A DNA stretch of 41,165 nt from Pseudomonadota bacterium. GTDB taxonomy: Bacteria > Myxococcota_A > UBA796 > GCA-2862545. The stretch is from assembly GCA_023954855.1 (NCBI GenBank), contig JAGSGY010000050.1:1-41165 (forward strand). Reading direction: 5' to 3'. Below are positions 35,401-41,165 of the stretch, in pieces. The stretch's first letter is position 1; each line of letters begins with the position of its first letter. A program made the position numbers and the translations under genes. The notes below the pieces were generated by a model. The model was not told the origin of the DNA. It saw nothing but the letters and a program-made list of their open reading frames with translations, and did no database searches.

Positions 35401-35654
35401 ACCAGGTCGAGCTCTACACCATGGCCATCGAAGACAAGGTGTACCCGCAGGTCGAGAAGTCGGTCGCGGCATACCAGGCATCGCTTGGCAAGTCCTACGA
35501 GCTCACGCTCTACAACGAAAACACTGCATTCGCGACCCGCCGTCTTGGCGAGCTGCGCCCGAACGACTTCCCGGGACTCCGGGAAGAGCTCGTCGAGGTG
35601 CGCTTGACCAGTTCCGCTGGCGGCCGTGACTACAGCTTCGAGACCAGCCTCTAG
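32451..35654 (+). CDS. Large exported TPR protein (GltD-like by position)
   Basis: A 1067-residue protein with signal peptide 1-29 (GVALA-Q) followed by five Asp residues. Nearly the whole length is helical, with many TPR-like units: AIYYLASAQSDTGDRDSAVENYTKLV, YKLGWCYYNVGEYDKGI, MYFEQGKFEQAVQTYRRLI, YAELLYKLKKYDAAFDQYMAV, YLLYNKYQFDKAAEQFNLVI, and others up to about residue 860. Tyr and Lys are very frequent. Such arrays bind partners; no enzyme motif is seen. In order it takes the place before the TPR lipoprotein as GltD precedes GltE in Myxococcus, but I cannot verify orthology by eye. Its ribosome site lies in a small palindrome. Confidence 0.82.
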   Translation: MRRVSTYSGLIGLVLALSGSVALEGVALAQDDDDDSGRRVLKARDVDEQAAISEEYARLAQQKRLESIQFLKELLSRGEAEGDRKAEMMLRLSDLYFEQGRALYLQEMEAYDVEFDRCFNTEGCDTESLRADNSGSADWQQKSIRLYQQILRSYPRYARADEAIYYLASAQSDTGDRDSAVENYTKLVKLYPDSKYVPDSHVQIGEYYFDKNNAYKALLAYKKATAYRDSEKYSFALYKLGWCYYNVGEYDKGIATMKSVVSYSMSQESEGAGNRLQLQEEALKDLVRFFADAGELDQAYEYFSKLGKNDLIRKMLKRLATMYFEQGKFEQAVQTYRRLIAEDPQNPRNVDYQNEIVQAYLKMGDREQQFSEIDRMLKTYGKDSAWARANASNPDAIAEAEESIEKNIRSMAYFHHERARKLSGSESKASYDLAYRAYNMYLDNFPESQHAYEVRYSYAELLYKLKKYDAAFDQYMAVVKMDPQGKHSKFCAESAIFSADEMVKKEGGNQSITAKAGEARDPIPLTDWEQRMVDACNQFATLYPEEKKVRNIIYKSAYLLYNKYQFDKAAEQFNLVIAMDPGAREAEQAANLILDSFVINENWQSLRDNAKVYYEQEGLGSRKFKGEVYDIYMNASAKLIEVDFAANSDHGKTADAYKTFLVEFPTYPEKARVLNNMAIYYSTADRRGDAMEVRKTLVDGADYGDKTKYYYDQMSALGYDYETIAAFDEAAGYYERLFGEWEDERKKRVKEEADEAALAKLDTSAADAIYSAAVFRNALGQWEASIGDYQKFMAAFPADERLNDTQLTIGRIYEDHEQWADAAGVFYNFYKTPDDKPVEMVYFARLHHADALFAQNKDRDGLKLYTETVAMYKKYIEGGGQVGAHTEFVAQMMFKLAEPTMESYLASEIKPASTRSRKLEDKGLGDALKAKAKGLAEVEQTYKEIIDTGAGEWGLAALVKLGQAYENMGESLKNSHVPSYLTPDQVELYTMAIEDKVYPQVEKSVAAYQASLGKSYELTLYNENTAFATRRLGELRPNDFPGLREELVEVRLTSSAGGRDYSFETSL

Positions 35655-35662
35655 AGGTCATC

Positions 35663-37189
35663 ATGCGTATTCTTACTCGACTCGCACTGGCCGTCGCCCT
35701 CATGGGCACGGTGGGTTCCCTCCAGGGCTGCGGTGACAAGACCAAGGTGGATGCTCTCTCCGAAGAGGATCTCTCCAAGCCTGGTCCCCTGTTCCGCAAC
35801 GGCGTTCAGCTGCTGCAGAGCCCCGACAAGAACGGAGCCATCGACTACACCACCGCCTACGAGCGCTTCGCTCGGGCCGCGGAGCTCGGCAACAACCCCA
35901 AGGCGCACTTCAACGCCGGCTGGGTTGCCGAGGTTCTCGGAAACGGTGACGCGGCGATGCTTCACTACAAGGCCGCCTACGACGCGGACGCCGCCCATGA
36001 GGGTGCGATGTTCTCGTACGCTCGGGTTCTGGCCAGCCAGGGCATGGGCGCCGAGGCCGAGGCGCTGTACCGCAGCTACCTCGAGAACGACCCGGACAAC
36101 CTGGCCGTGCGCAACGACCTCGTGAAGTCGCTCGCGACCTCGGGTTCGTATGACGGCGCACAGGCCGAGGCCCAGCAGATCCTGCTCCTCGACCCCAAGA
36201 ACGCCCAGGTCTACCGGAACCTCGCCGCGATGTACCACGCCCAAGGCAACTACGGCATGGCGCAGCTCTGCAGCGAGAAGGCCCTGGCCCTCAACGAGGG
36301 CGACTTCGGCACCTACAACAACCTCGGGGTGACCTACCTCGAGCAGGGTGACGAGGCGAAGGCCATCGAGCAGTTCAAGACCGCGGTCAAGCTCGACCCC
36401 GATGGCTTCGAGGCCAACACCAACCTCGGCTTCATCGCGCTGAACTCGGGTGACTACACCTTGGCACTCGCCAGCTTCGAGCGCGCCGTCAAGGCCGAGC
36501 CCGGAAGCGTCGAAGCCAAGCTTGGATACGCCGTTGCGCTTCGCGGAACCGGCGAGTTCAACAAGTCCGACAGCGTCTACAACGAGGTCATGAAGATCGA
36601 CCCGAGCAGCCGCGTCGCGTACTACAACGCGGCGACCCTGCACTACGTCTACACCAAGGACTTCAACAAGGCACTCAAGTACCTTGAAGCCTTCGTCGAC
36701 GCCGCAGCGGGAACCATCGGTCCGAACGACCCCGTCTTCGAGCGCATGGACGAAGTCCGCGCCGCCAAGGTTGCGGAAGACGAGCGCAAGGCCGAGGAAG
36801 ATCGCCTGAAGAAGGAAGCCGAGGAGCGCGAGAAGCGCAACAAGGCTCTGCTCGTCGAGCTCGGAACCCAGATCGACGGCTTCGAAGCCAAGATCGCGGC
36901 CAACGCAGACTGCCTCGGACCTGAGGTTGTCGAAGAGGTTGGAATGGTCATCGAGCAAGGCCGCATGGTGGTCGAGTCCGGTGATGCCTCGATGGCGCCT
37001 GACATGAAGTCGATGTTCGACGACTACTACGTGCCCGTCGTCGAGGAAGGCATCGCTGCCTGCGGCGCCGGCGGCGCCGAAGAGTTGCCCGCCGAGGGCG
37101 AGGGCGGCGAGCTGCCCGAGGAAGGTGCCGAGGGCGCTGAAGGTGCCGAGGGCGCTGAAGGTGCCGAGGGTGAGCCCGCTCCCGAGTAG
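35663..37189 (+). CDS. TPR-repeat lipoprotein (GltE/AglT-like)
   Basis: A 508-residue lipoprotein (signal TVGSLQGC, Cys23). Residues about 60-365 carry eight or so canonical TPRs, for example KAHFNAGWVAEVLGNGDAAM, VYRNLAAMYHAQGNYGMAQ, TYNNLGVTYLEQGDEAKAI and ANTNLGFIALNSGDYTLAL. Then come a highly charged coiled-coil-like helix (about 370-395, KAEEDRLKKEAEEREKRNK), a small Cys-containing domain, and an acidic Gly/Ala/Glu tail made by a DNA tandem repeat. Architecture and context agree with the gliding-machine TPR lipoprotein GltE (AglT). It closes the five-gene operon 8 bp after the large TPR gene and is followed by a strong terminator. Confidence 0.85.
   Translation: MRILTRLALAVALMGTVGSLQGCGDKTKVDALSEEDLSKPGPLFRNGVQLLQSPDKNGAIDYTTAYERFARAAELGNNPKAHFNAGWVAEVLGNGDAAMLHYKAAYDADAAHEGAMFSYARVLASQGMGAEAEALYRSYLENDPDNLAVRNDLVKSLATSGSYDGAQAEAQQILLLDPKNAQVYRNLAAMYHAQGNYGMAQLCSEKALALNEGDFGTYNNLGVTYLEQGDEAKAIEQFKTAVKLDPDGFEANTNLGFIALNSGDYTLALASFERAVKAEPGSVEAKLGYAVALRGTGEFNKSDSVYNEVMKIDPSSRVAYYNAATLHYVYTKDFNKALKYLEAFVDAAAGTIGPNDPVFERMDEVRAAKVAEDERKAEEDRLKKEAEEREKRNKALLVELGTQIDGFEAKIAANADCLGPEVVEEVGMVIEQGRMVVESGDASMAPDMKSMFDDYYVPVVEEGIAACGAGGAEELPAEGEGGELPEEGAEGAEGAEGAEGAEGEPAPE
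37121..37170 (+). repeat. 18-bp tandem repeat coding the acidic tail of the TPR lipoprotein
   Basis: The unit GAAGGTGCCGAGGGCGCT occurs twice exactly and a third time in part (2.8 copies), coding Glu-Gly-Ala-Glu-Gly-Ala. Identical DNA copies suggest recent duplication. Confidence 0.85.
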
Positions 37190-37209
37190 GCTCTCCATCG
37201 CAACGCTCA

Positions 37210-37241
37210 CGGCGTCCCTTCGGGGGCGCCGTTTGTGTTTT
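37210..37241 (+). terminator. Rho-independent terminator of the barrel/TPR operon
   Basis: CGGCGTCCC-TTCG-GGGGCGCCG forms a 9-bp stem with one T-G pair and a TTCG loop, followed by TTTGTGTTTT. It lies 20 bp after the TPR lipoprotein stop codon and separates this operon from the TonB-like gene at 37418. Confidence 0.92.
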
Positions 37242-37321
37242 GGGCCCCTGACTTCGCGTTGACCTCCACCTTGCGGACCGTTGACGACCCGATTCCGAAA
37301 CCCACTGTCTGAGCTTACTGA

Positions 37322-37350
37322 CGGAGGGTTCGAGATGTATCGGCCCTCCG
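37322..37350 (+). promoter_or_regulatory. Inverted repeat in the leader of the first TonB-like gene
   Basis: CGGAGGG and CCCTCCG are a perfect 7-bp inverted repeat, 15 nt apart, about 70 bp before the start codon at 37418. It may be a leader hairpin or a protein site. A TTGACG at 37281-37286 lies upstream, but I see no convincing -10. Confidence 0.3.
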
Positions 37351-37417
37351 CGACGCGGCGCTCTATGTCCGGCTCAACCCGAGCTGGCGGGGGGTCGTGC
37401 GCGCCCAGGGAGGCACC

Positions 37418-38833
37418 ATGCAGACGCCCGATTTCGTCCAACGCACCGACACGGGAAAGAGTGGCCTAGCGCTTCGCGCAAACGCACCGCGGGTCCTCGA
37501 GGTCCACCTGATCTGGGAAGATCTCGTCATCGACACCCGTCACTACGCCCCTGGCTCCGAGGCCATCACTATCGGCGAGGCCATGGGATGGAAGTGGCGC
37601 TGTCTCGGCATCGACATGGGCTGGATGCGCCCATCATTTCGGCACCTCCCCACCATCGCCTTGCCGCTATGGGCGGAGGTAGAGCACACCGCTCGCTGCG
37701 ACTTCTTCACGCCGTCTGAGTTCCTCGATGGCGATGAGCGGGTCGAGATCGTCCGCTGGGAGGACGACCACGCCGTTCTCGATGTACCCGAGGGCTGGAC
37801 CGTCGAAACTGGCGGACACGGGCGCGCTTGGTCCTTCGTCGACACCCGCTCCACACCGGTTCCCGCTGACGACGTGATTCGCCTGCGTCGTGGGGACCTG
37901 AGTCTGATCCTCGGACGTGTGCGCGCCCCGCTCGGCATGATCGCGCGGCCAGACCTCGGCCCCGACCGGCGTTTCGCAGGCGTGTTCTCAGCCGTCGCCG
38001 CCGCGGGCCTGCTGTTCGGCATCGCGATCGCCTCGCAGCCGCCCACACCCACAAACGAGGTGGTCGAGATCCCCGAGCAGGTCATGAGCCTCGTGTACCA
38101 GGCACCCGAGCCACCGCCGCCGGTCGAGAAGCCACCCGAGCCGGCGAAGCCCAAGAGCAAAGGCGACGAAGGCAGCGTCGGAGAGCCCGATGGCGACCAG
38201 CCCGAGGCCGCCGCGCGAAAGAGTGAGAACGAGTCGGTCGTGCAGAGGAGCGGACTGATCGACGCCTTCGCAAGCAGCGATTTCGGCGACATGTTCACGG
38301 ACGGCGGGCTCTCCACGGGCCTCGCCGACTCGATCAGTGGCCTCGCCGGTCCAAAGGGTACTCGGATCGGGAACGGCGGCATGGGTCGTATCGGCAACGG
38401 CCCCGGCGGTGGAGGGACTGCCGAAGGCACCTACATCGGCGGGACCTGTACCGGCGACCTCGAGAAGTGCGGCACAGGCACTCTCCCCGAGATGGAGAAG
38501 CCGGTCTCTGCGGTTCCGCAGGTGCGTGATGCCCTGATCATCGGCGGCCTCGATCGAGCCCAGATCGACGACGTCATCAAGCGGCACATGGCATCGATTC
38601 GCTACTGCTACCAGCGGCAGCTCCAGCAGGACCCCGGTCTCGGCGGAAAGCTGGTGGTCAAGTTCACCATCGCTCGAGATGGCTCGGTGTCTCAGGCCGG
38701 CGCGAAGATGAGCACGATCCAAGGATCCGCGGTGGACGACTGCGTGGTCGGCCGTTTTCTCAAGATGCAGTTCCCGAAGCCAAAAGGCGGAATCGTGGTC
38801 GTTTCGTACCCGTTTCTGTTCGCTCCCGGATGA
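37418..38833 (+). CDS. TonB-like trans-envelope protein with AgmX/PglI C-terminal domain, no FHA
   Basis: A 471-residue single-pass protein. Residues about 25-170 form a cytoplasmic domain (RVLEVHLIWEDLVIDTRHY, ITIGEAMGWKWRCLGIDMGW). The membrane helix is 186-206. Then come NEVVEIPEQ, a Pro/Glu/Lys-rich periplasmic spacer, a Gly-rich stretch (about 315-345) with two Cys in CTGDLEKCG, and from about 372 the AgmX/PglI C-terminal domain (LDRAQIDDVIKRHMASIRYCYQR, then GGKLVVKFTIARDGSV), which is TonB_C-like. The layout equals GltG/GltJ of the gliding machine, but the FHA or zinc-ribbon head is absent. ATG 37418 has GGGAGG upstream; a GTG at 37397 is less likely. It shares its cytoplasmic domain and helix surroundings with the protein at 39391. 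Confidence 0.85.
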   Translation: MQTPDFVQRTDTGKSGLALRANAPRVLEVHLIWEDLVIDTRHYAPGSEAITIGEAMGWKWRCLGIDMGWMRPSFRHLPTIALPLWAEVEHTARCDFFTPSEFLDGDERVEIVRWEDDHAVLDVPEGWTVETGGHGRAWSFVDTRSTPVPADDVIRLRRGDLSLILGRVRAPLGMIARPDLGPDRRFAGVFSAVAAAGLLFGIAIASQPPTPTNEVVEIPEQVMSLVYQAPEPPPPVEKPPEPAKPKSKGDEGSVGEPDGDQPEAAARKSENESVVQRSGLIDAFASSDFGDMFTDGGLSTGLADSISGLAGPKGTRIGNGGMGRIGNGPGGGGTAEGTYIGGTCTGDLEKCGTGTLPEMEKPVSAVPQVRDALIIGGLDRAQIDDVIKRHMASIRYCYQRQLQQDPGLGGKLVVKFTIARDGSVSQAGAKMSTIQGSAVDDCVVGRFLKMQFPKPKGGIVVVSYPFLFAPG

Positions 38834-39058
38834 GGTGACGCCCGCAAATGCACTGTTCACCCCCATGATCAGTGCTTTGCGTCTCCTTGACGAATGGTCG
38901 GGAACTTCCCCGGCCCAACCCCTGTCAGACCTGCTTGACCCGAAAATGACCCCCCTCGCCTTGTGCCGACGGGCCTGACACCTAAGAATGCCGCTGCATT
39001 CGTACGTGCAGGACCTCACACGCCGGCAATCTGGTGAGGCTCCCTTCTGGAGGAATCC

Positions 39059-39313
39059 ATGACTCGAACTCTCTCCCTTCTGATCGCATTTGGCGCCTTC
39101 GCCTCCCCTGCCCTCGCGCAGGATGAAGAAGCTGCCGTCAAGTACAAGGAGCGGACTGAGATTGACTTCGAGTCCGTCGACGTCACCGGCGAGCTCGTGA
39201 AGCCCGAGGGCTCACTGCTCCTCTCGCGTAAGCAGGCGAACTTCAACCCGTTGATCCGCCTGCGCGAGCACTGGAACGACGAGATGAAGCAGTCCATCGA
39301 CGAGGTCAAGTAG
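39059..39313 (+). CDS. Small exported protein between the two TonB-like genes
   Basis: An 84-residue protein with signal peptide 1-20 (ASPALA-Q), leaving a mature chain of about 64 residues: a charged start (EEAAVKYKERTEIDFES), VDVTGELVKPEGSLLLSRK, then NFNPLIRLREHWNDEMKQS and the end IDEVK. No Cys, no second helix. The ending reminds me of the short gliding-motility protein CglF of Myxococcus, but this is recollection, not alignment. GGAGGA lies 4 nt before the ATG. Its placement between two AgmX-type proteins suggests a periplasmic accessory of the same machine. A weak hairpin separates it from the FHA gene 77 bp downstream. Confidence 0.75.
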   Translation: MTRTLSLLIAFGAFASPALAQDEEAAVKYKERTEIDFESVDVTGELVKPEGSLLLSRKQANFNPLIRLREHWNDEMKQSIDEVK

Positions 39314-39337
39314 GGCCGCAAGGTCCCTGACTCCTCC

Positions 39338-39368
39338 TCGGCCCCTCCGGCCGAACACCCCACTTTTT
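39338..39368 (+). terminator. Weak hairpin between the small protein and the FHA gene (attenuator?)
   Basis: TCGGCC-CCTCC-GGCCGA forms a perfect 6-bp stem and is followed, 9 nt later, by TTTTT. The distance from stem to T-run is larger than in a normal terminator, so partial termination at best. Confidence 0.3.
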
Positions 39369-39390
39369 ACTCTCGACTCTCGGAGTTCTC

Positions 39391-41165
39391 ATGGCCAACG
39401 AGAACCAGGTGCTGACCTTTGAGGTCTACCGCGGTGAATCGCTCATTAAGACTGCGGAATTTTCGCAGCCCAGCATCACCATCGGCAAGGGCGAGGCCGC
39501 TGCGCTTCGTATCGAAGGCGACGGCGTTGCCGACCTCCATGCCGTACTCAACGTGTCCGCCGATGGCGGTCTGACGATCGCCGACCTCGGCGCTGACGGC
39601 GGAACCAAGCTGAACGGCGAGACCGTCACGAACAGCTCGGTCACCTCCGGCGACTCTCTCCAGATTGGTGAGCTTCGCGTGGTTGTCGCCATCCACGAGC
39701 CCGAGGCCTTTGACGAGGAAGAGGCCACCATGGTGGCCATGGACCCCGCCGAGCTCGCTCGCGAGATCGAGGCCGCTTCGTTTGAAGACGACGGCGCCGC
39801 TCTCGACGAAGAGGACGAGGTCGCTCCCCTCGCTGCAGGCGGCGTCATCGCCGACATCGCAGAAGAAGACGACGACACCGATGCCGATCCCGACAGCATC
39901 AACGACGTCGAAGACGTGATGGCCTGGATCATGCGCTCTGGCACGGCGCAGTCCGGTCTTGGCGTCGACAAGAAGCGCGCCAAGGTCCTCGAGGTCAACC
40001 AGATCTGGGAAGACCTCCTGCTCGACACCAAGCACTTCCTCCCTGAGGGCAAGCCGGTCACGGTGGGCTCCTCTGTGGGCTGGCGCTGGAATGTGCTCGG
40101 CGTGAACATGGGCTGGGTGCCCACGGGCGCACACCAGGTCCTCAAGTACACGCCCCCGTTCTGGTCCGAGGTCGTCTCCGAGTGGAAGAACGACTTCTAC
40201 GCTCCCGACGAGCACCTGCCGGGCAGCAACGACCACGACCTGTTCAAGTGGGATGGCGAGAAGTACGTCGCTGAAGTCGCCTCGAGCTGGGATGGCTTTG
40301 TCGACGTTGGCGACACCCGCCACTCCTTTGACGAGGCCGTTGCCGCTGGCAAGGCCAAGAAGTCGGGCGCTGGCTACGAAATCGCCATGGATGAGGACAC
40401 GCGCCTCATCGTCGACGTCGACGGCGTCGTATTCTTCGCGCACAACGTGCACCGTGGCCGCCGCATCATCGCGCGTCTCACCGAAGACGTGGATTACCCC
40501 TTCCTGGCCATCTTCTCGGTCATCGCCTTCATCGGCCTGGTCTTCGGTGTCTTCCTGTACACCGGCGAGTCGCGCCCCTCGAACGAGATGGTCGAGATTC
40601 CGGACCGCTTCGTCGAGCTTCTGATTCAGAAGCCCGAAGTTCAGGAAGAGAAGAAGAAGCCGTCCGGCAACCCCGACGCGGGCGAAGGCGCCAAGGCCAA
40701 GCGCGAAGAGGGCAAGACCGGCAAGAAAGACGCGAAGATGGAGAAGGCCAAGGGCAACAAGGTCGAAATCCAGAAGCGCGAGCTCGACAAGCAGATCGCA
40801 GAGAACGCCGGTCTTCTCGGCGCGCTCTCTGACGATGGCGCTCTCGAAGGCGTCTTCGGCTCCTCCTCACTCGACTCCAGCCTGACGGGCGGCATTGGTG
40901 GCCTCATCGGCGCCAAGGGCACCCAGATTGGTTCTGGTGGCCTCGGCTCGCGTGGCGGCGGCCTCGGTGGCGGCGGTACGGCTGAAGGCCTCGGCGGCCT
41001 CGGCACCAAGGGCATCGGCTCTGGCGCCAGCGGCTACGGCTCCGGCGGCGGCAACTTCGGCGCCAAGGGCGAAGGCGGCATCGGCCGCGTCGGTGGCGAC
41101 CCGATCATCCTCGGTGCCCTCGACCGGTCCCTCATCGACGAAGTCATCAAGCGGCACATGAACGC
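39391..41165 (+). CDS. FHA-domain TonB-like trans-envelope protein, GltG/GltJ type (partial)
   Basis: The frame runs open from ATG 39391 (GGAG 5 nt upstream) past the right edge; 591 complete codons are visible. Residues about 8-100 form an FHA fold (SITIGKGEAAALRIEGD, then LHAVL, ADLGADGGTKLNGE). An acidic linker (about 104-170) follows, then a cytoplasmic domain (about 190-365) paralogous to that of the protein at 37418, a membrane helix (about 369-390), NEMVEIPDR, a Lys/Glu-rich spacer, a Gly-rich stretch (about 500-570), and the start of the AgmX/PglI C-terminal domain (LDRSLIDEVIKRHM), where the window stops. FHA plus TonB-like tail is the plan of GltG (PglI). The gliding link is inference. 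Confidence 0.88.
   Translation, partial: MANENQVLTFEVYRGESLIKTAEFSQPSITIGKGEAAALRIEGDGVADLHAVLNVSADGGLTIADLGADGGTKLNGETVTNSSVTSGDSLQIGELRVVVAIHEPEAFDEEEATMVAMDPAELAREIEAASFEDDGAALDEEDEVAPLAAGGVIADIAEEDDDTDADPDSINDVEDVMAWIMRSGTAQSGLGVDKKRAKVLEVNQIWEDLLLDTKHFLPEGKPVTVGSSVGWRWNVLGVNMGWVPTGAHQVLKYTPPFWSEVVSEWKNDFYAPDEHLPGSNDHDLFKWDGEKYVAEVASSWDGFVDVGDTRHSFDEAVAAGKAKKSGAGYEIAMDEDTRLIVDVDGVVFFAHNVHRGRRIIARLTEDVDYPFLAIFSVIAFIGLVFGVFLYTGESRPSNEMVEIPDRFVELLIQKPEVQEEKKKPSGNPDAGEGAKAKREEGKTGKKDAKMEKAKGNKVEIQKRELDKQIAENAGLLGALSDDGALEGVFGSSSLDSSLTGGIGGLIGAKGTQIGSGGLGSRGGGLGGGGTAEGLGGLGTKGIGSGASGYGSGGGNFGAKGEGGIGRVGGDPIILGALDRSLIDEVIKRHMN

Noticed and set aside
37281-37469. A small + strand frame in the leader of the first AgmX-type gene
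   Set aside because: A ribosome-like GGAGGG precedes an internal ATG at 37335, but the 44-residue product is Arg/Ser/Pro-rich and overlaps the real gene. It is kept only as a possible leader peptide in the findings.

Overview
The window is high-GC bacterial chromosome, mid-60s % G+C by eye, with GC-rich third codon positions. Several traits point to Myxococcota (former Deltaproteobacteria) or a close relative. A secreted peptidase ends in a MYXO-CTERM-like Cys/hydrophobic/Arg tail behind an Asp/Thr/Gly-rich linker. There are many Cys-lipoproteins, a pair of small myxobacterial-type outer-membrane barrels, and two proteins built like the gliding-motility proteins PglI/GltG and AgmX/GltJ. I cannot place it below phylum. 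I see no phage, insertion sequence, CRISPR array or plasmid gene; this looks like vertically inherited, tightly packed chromosome with many 4-bp gene overlaps.

Left part (1-14.5 kb) is mostly housekeeping and envelope maintenance. It holds the tail of an unknown protein, 3-methyladenine DNA glycosylase I (tag), a membrane-fused spermidine-synthase-like protein, a YkgJ-type Cys-cluster protein, a GDT1-type cation exporter, clpX and an AlgH/YqgE protein. Next come an M23 endopeptidase coupled to a C-tail-anchored Ser/Thr kinase, a cell-surface M14 carboxypeptidase with a lipoprotein, a DUF507 protein with another lipoprotein, tRNA-Met, and a MobA-like nucleotidyltransferase with a two-helix membrane protein.

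Middle part (14.5-22.7 kb) holds a large secreted M16 metalloprotease with a charged tail. On the opposite strand is a three-gene cell-wall operon: a very long class A penicillin-binding protein, a small exported protein and an M15-type peptidase, each joined to the next by a 4-bp overlap. tRNA-Cys follows.

Right part (22.8-41.2 kb, all on the + strand) is the most interesting. An ExbB-ExbD-TonB operon continues into a TonB-dependent receptor that itself carries an N-terminal TonB C-terminal-type domain, and then a lipoprotein. After a promoter-like site comes an operon of two outer-membrane barrels and three TPR proteins, the last a lipoprotein, closed by a strong terminator. Then follow two single-pass TonB-like proteins with a shared architecture, one without and one with an N-terminal FHA domain, and between them a small exported protein. 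The set resembles the outer-membrane/periplasmic (GltA/B/C, GltE) and trans-envelope (GltG/GltJ) parts of the Myxococcus Agl-Glt machine. Here it lies beside a proton-driven ExbBD/TonB module. The window ends inside the second TonB-like gene, so the locus continues to the right.
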